A stretch of DNA of 8,408 bases from an uncultured Oribacterium sp. (GTDB lineage Bacteria > Bacillota > Clostridia > Lachnospirales > Lachnospiraceae), in contig CALHIC010000114.1 in the NCBI GenBank assembly GCA_938030845.1, forward strand, positions 1-8,408. The letters are read 5' to 3'. Position 1 is the first letter of the stretch. Every line of letters begins with the position of its first letter. The notes beneath the pieces were generated by a model that saw only the letters and a program-made list of their open reading frames with translations, was not told the origin of the DNA and did no database searches. Below, piece after piece: positions 5,903-8,408 of the stretch. Position numbers and translations under genes: made by a program.

Positions 5903-6943
5903 ATGATAACAAGAGATAACTTCACATTGGAACACGTGCTTAATTTAAAGAAAAATCGAATGGTGGACAGTTTCATTTTAGAAAGAAGCATTTATGCATT
6001 CGGACTTCTTGAAGCCCTATGCAGGGTTAAGATGCCCTTTATTTTCAAGGGAGGAACCAGCCTTATGCTGTTGCTGGAACAACCCAGGCGTTTATCTACA
6101 GATATCGATATTATCGTTACTCCGGGAACAGAAATAGAGCATTATCTGGATGAAGCCGGAAAAATATTTCCTTTTAAAAAATTGGAGCGTCAAATCCGAA
6201 AAGGAAAGAATAGCATTGAAAAACGACACTATAAATGCTACTATGACTCACCTCTCAAATCCGAGGCCCCCTTTTATATTTTGTTAGACATTCTATTTGA
6301 GGAAAATCACTATTCCAAAATAATTCAAAAACCTATAAAAAATGATTTAATCATTACGGAAGAGCCTTACTATGAAGTTAGAGTTCCAAGCATAGATTGT
6401 ATTCTTGGAGATAAACTAACGGCATTTGCTCCTCAAACAACCGGAATTCCTTTCGGCGTAGATAAAGAACTGGAAATCATTAAGCAAATGTATGATGTAG
6501 CAACACTGGTGGATTTTATCGACAACTTTGAAGATATCCGTAAATCTTACACTAGAACCGTTTTATCCGAGATACAGTATAGAGGAATCGCTACCAACGA
6601 AGAAGATGTTCTTCGCGATACACTGGAAGCCGCTGTATCCATTGCCTCAAGAGGTCAATACGGAAAAGATTACGATAAATATTTGCGAGGAATAAAAAGC
6701 ATTGTCACACACATATATGATGAACGTTTTTCTGCAGAAAAAGCTGCAGTTATGGCCTGTAAAGTCATGCATATAGCAGCATGTCTTTTAAAAAATATCC
6801 CTTATGAGGCAATTGAAGACTATCCATCCTACATAAAAGCAGAAATAGGAAGCTCTAAGTATTCAAAACTGTCAAAACTTAGAAAATTTGATATACAGGG
6901 CTTTGCTCATGTCGTGAAAGCAATTGAAATTCTTCAAGAATAG
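5903..6943 (+). CDS. AbiEii/AbiGii-family nucleotidyltransferase toxin
   Basis: A 346-residue protein of the DNA polymerase beta-like nucleotidyltransferase superfamily (AbiEii toxin, PF08843). Motif I is present as FKGGTSLMLLLEQ (48-60) followed by RRLSTDIDIIV (62-72), giving the two metal-binding residues Asp67 and Asp69. A third carboxylate is likely Asp129 in YILLDILF. Two later AbiEii-type motifs appear as DKLTAF (170-175) and KQMYDVATLVD (194-204). All catalytic residues look intact, so the enzyme is probably active. Related toxins add nucleotides to tRNA or other targets using NTPs and stop growth, for example during phage infection; the target here is unknown. ATG lies 3 bp after the preceding stop codon with only a weak GGTG nearby, so translation is probably coupled, which would keep antitoxin in excess. 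The C-terminal part (about 215-346) is largely helical with no recognised motif. It converges on the MFS gene with 61 bp between. Confidence 0.88.
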   Translation: MITRDNFTLEHVLNLKKNRMVDSFILERSIYAFGLLEALCRVKMPFIFKGGTSLMLLLEQPRRLSTDIDIIVTPGTEIEHYLDEAGKIFPFKKLERQIRKGKNSIEKRHYKCYYDSPLKSEAPFYILLDILFEENHYSKIIQKPIKNDLIITEEPYYEVRVPSIDCILGDKLTAFAPQTTGIPFGVDKELEIIKQMYDVATLVDFIDNFEDIRKSYTRTVLSEIQYRGIATNEEDVLRDTLEAAVSIASRGQYGKDYDKYLRGIKSIVTHIYDERFSAEKAAVMACKVMHIAACLLKNIPYEAIEDYPSYIKAEIGSSKYSKLSKLRKFDIQGFAHVVKAIEILQE

Positions 6944-7004
6944 CACTGGAAAATATAATTTGTAGCTTTATTGGAAATAGCTTTGGCCCGAATTTAAAAC
7001 GTCC

Positions 7005-8252
7005 CTAATTTCCAGTCCCCTCACTGATATCCGACTCATAGAGCCTGCGAACCTCTTTTTGCCTGACTAAAATCAGAACAAAACCGGCCAGTAAGGTGAA
7101 CGTTCCGCCAATCGTAATGCACCACCGATAATCCAGAATCTCTCCGAGAAAGCCCATCACCAAAGAAAATGCACTGCAGCCGGCTGTAACCAGAACCCCC
7201 TGGAAAGCATTGACACGAGACCGGAGTCTCTCCGGAATATACCTCTGTACGGCTGCATCTCTTATGATGGCGCTGTTACTCCCGAGAAAGCCGCAAATTC
7301 CTCTGTTTAAAAGCATCAAAGGATAAGGAAGCCAGAGCAAACACATATCCATCGCGGAATATGTTTGATAGACAAAAAACACGAAACCGAACTTTTTCTT
7401 ATCCGGAATTTTAATTCGATATTGTAATGCACTGCCGATGGACCTTCCTATAAACTCCACCACGGAAAATGCGGCATACATCGCCGCGGTGAAGCCCGGA
7501 AAAGTACGAAAAAAAGCGATGAGAAGGGGAGAATATCCGGTGGCAACGCCATTGCTCACCGCCATATATTCATAAAGACCTAAAAGGCCGCGTTCTTTCT
7601 TTAAATATTGTACCGCCTCCCGTATGTCCGAGGCCCATGCCTTAAGAGAATAGGGTTCGGAATGATGCCGTTCCGTTTCATCCAGACGAATAAAACTCTC
7701 CGTAATAGCGGCAAGAAGCGATAGTCCACCCTGCGCAATCAGAATCCATGCCACACCGAACGTGTCCAAAAGCACCGCGGCAAACGGGGTCATAATCACC
7801 GTTAAAACCGGATAAAGCATGGAAGATACCGCGTAACCCTTTTGCTCCGCGCCTTTCGGGATAAGCTCCGGATAAATACTGGTGAAGGCCAACTCGTCTA
7901 CCGATCCGAGACAGGCCAGAAGCAAAGACAGCGCGAGATACCCAATGTAGGAAAAGTCAAAAAACAAGAGCCATAGTCCCATGCCGAAAATCAAAAAGGA
8001 ATTTGCAACATCTCCCATGACCAGAAAAGTCTTTCTCGGAAGTCGATCCATAATAGGCGCAATGACGATAGGAATAAACAGGAAGGGAAGAAGCCGTATT
8101 GCGAGAATCAGAGCGGATGCCAAAGTGCTCCCGGTTTCATCGAAAACCAGGAACGCCAGCGCAAAACCTCCTGCAATTCCCCCGATAGTCCCCATCGTAG
8201 ACGCAAGAATCACCAAGCTGAAATTTCGATTCCAAAGTTTTGTCGTTTCCAT
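7005..8252 (-). CDS. MFS transporter, probable drug or small-molecule exporter
   Basis: From the chosen start (METTKLWNRNF) the protein has 415 residues, the normal size for a 12-helix major facilitator transporter. Hydrophobic helices can be placed near 12-36, 44-66, 76-98, 101-120, 145-163, 166-188, 224-248, 254-276, 286-308, 310-330, 350-370 and 375-396. The loop between helices 2 and 3 has the motif A-like PIMDRLPRK (66-74), and IPERLRSRVNAFQG (339-352) in the second half is typical of the MFS_3/macrolide-efflux-like branch. Such proteins use the proton gradient to export compounds; the substrate cannot be told. The open frame extends 48 codons further upstream to 8396, but the extension is not membrane-like, lacks a good ribosome binding site and covers noncoding-looking repeats, whereas GAGGTG at 8264-8259 sits 6 nt before the ATG at 8252. 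The gene looks more GC-rich than the AbiE-like genes next to it, suggesting a separate origin. Confidence 0.88.
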   Translation of the reverse strand: METTKLWNRNFSLVILASTMGTIGGIAGGFALAFLVFDETGSTLASALILAIRLLPFLFIPIVIAPIMDRLPRKTFLVMGDVANSFLIFGMGLWLLFFDFSYIGYLALSLLLACLGSVDELAFTSIYPELIPKGAEQKGYAVSSMLYPVLTVIMTPFAAVLLDTFGVAWILIAQGGLSLLAAITESFIRLDETERHHSEPYSLKAWASDIREAVQYLKKERGLLGLYEYMAVSNGVATGYSPLLIAFFRTFPGFTAAMYAAFSVVEFIGRSIGSALQYRIKIPDKKKFGFVFFVYQTYSAMDMCLLWLPYPLMLLNRGICGFLGSNSAIIRDAAVQRYIPERLRSRVNAFQGVLVTAGCSAFSLVMGFLGEILDYRWCITIGGTFTLLAGFVLILVRQKEVRRLYESDISEGTGN

Positions 8253-8258
8253 AGTAAG

Positions 8259-8280
8259 CACCTCAGTAAATAGTATAATA
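8259..8280 (-). promoter_or_regulatory. Ribosome binding site and -10-like element that set the MFS start
   Basis: GAGGTG (8264-8259) lies 6 nt before ATG at 8252 and decides this start over the upstream one. TATTATACT (8280-8272) immediately upstream is -10-like. No matching -35 is visible at 16-18 bp, and the transcript would have almost no leader ahead of the ribosome binding site, so the real promoter may lie further upstream or need an activator. Confidence 0.5.
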
Positions 8281-8295
8281 ATTCCGTGAGAACCA

Positions 8296-8322
8296 CGAAA
8301 AACGAATGCCCAGCGTTTTTCG
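8296..8322. repeat. 9-bp perfect inverted repeat upstream of the MFS gene
   Basis: CGAAAAACG (8296-8304) and CGTTTTTCG (8314-8322) are perfect reverse complements around a 9-nt loop. The repeat lies 44 bp upstream of the MFS start, just above the -10-like element, where an activator or repressor site would be placed. There is no T-run, so it is not a standard terminator. Confidence 0.65.
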
Positions 8323-8327
8323 CTTAG

Positions 8328-8365
8328 TAACCCCTGCGAGGCGAGGTTAGCGAGAGCGTGCCCCT
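8328..8365. other. GC-rich, repeat-like noncoding stretch upstream of the MFS gene
   Basis: The stretch contains three GCGAG units (8336-8340, 8341-8345, 8350-8354), the short inverted pair TAACC (8328-8332) and GGTTA (8345-8349), and two CCCCTG words (8331-8336 and 8361-8366). It is more GC-rich than the DNA around it and does not read as a protein domain in any frame. It could be part of a dispersed genomic repeat or a fragment of a mobile element that arrived with the MFS gene; this is a guess from composition. Confidence 0.35.
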
Positions 8366-8408
8366 GTTTCGAAGTTATTTTGTATTGAAAAGCCAAAATA
8401 ATAGACTT

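Noticed and set aside
5029..6970. AGCTTTA direct repeats (5029-5035 and 6964-6970) as target-site duplication of an inserted element
   Set aside because: Seven AT-rich bases recur easily by chance in such DNA, and there is no transposase or integrase; kept only as a weak hint in the insertion finding.
6945..7016. ACTGGAAA (6945-6952) and TTTCCAGT (7009-7016) as terminator or element ends between the convergent genes
   Set aside because: The arms are only 8 bp, the loop is 56 nt, one arm lies in MFS coding sequence and there is no T-run on either side. A chance inverted repeat is more likely; no convincing terminator was found in this 61-bp gap.
8253..8396. 48-codon N-terminal extension of the MFS open frame
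   Set aside because: It lacks a ribosome binding site and hydrophobic or domain-like character, and covers inverted and GCGAG repeats. The internal ATG at 8252 has GAGGTG 6 nt upstream and gives a normal-length MFS protein.

Overview
The window looks like chromosomal DNA of a low-to-moderate-GC Gram-positive anaerobe of the class Clostridia, most likely Lachnospiraceae (an Oribacterium-like genome would fit, but this cannot be settled from the sequence alone). The reasons are strong AGGAGG-type ribosome binding sites, a Gram-positive lipobox lipoprotein, a GtrA-type glycosyltransferase fusion, Lys/Glu-rich proteins and AT-rich intergenic DNA. No rRNA, tRNA, CRISPR array or transposase was seen.

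Left block (about 1-4990, all genes on the minus strand) concerns the cell surface. In transcription order, a three-gene unit runs from a putative promoter near 4981: a family-2 glycosyltransferase fused to a GtrA membrane domain (3618-4904), a membrane-anchored phosphodiester glycosidase (NAGPA domain) with a long Gly/Asn/Ser/Thr-rich stalk (2154-3602), and a small four-helix membrane protein (1586-2113). The gaps are only 15 and 40 bp, and a hairpin terminator follows at about 1536-1570. A separately promoted transglutaminase-like lipoprotein (243-1376) comes next; beyond its stop codon are two families of short tandem repeats and a long hairpin. The plausible theme is making, moving and trimming a surface glycan, with lipid-linked sugar made and flipped by the first protein.

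Middle block (5039-6943, plus strand) is a compact two-gene AbiE-like toxin-antitoxin or phage-defence module. An N-terminal winged-helix-like protein resembling the DUF6577 group stands in the AbiEi (antitoxin/repressor) position. It is followed 3 bp later by an AbiEii/AbiGii-family nucleotidyltransferase with its GG(T/S), D-x-D and third-Asp residues intact. Two nearly identical 32-bp inverted repeats (half-site CGGCAAA, 10-bp A-rich spacer) lie exactly 76 bp apart and bracket a promoter, which strongly suggests an autoregulatory operator pair. This is the most interesting part of the window.

Right block (7005-8408, minus strand) is a 12-helix MFS transporter convergent with the module. Its real start is at 8252, not at the upstream end of the open frame. 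The leader upstream has a perfect 9-bp inverted repeat and GC-rich short repeats that do not resemble ordinary coding sequence. The AbiE-like module looks more AT-rich than its flanks and sits in opposite orientation between functionally unrelated neighbours, so it may be an acquired insert, but no clear junctions or mobility genes are visible.
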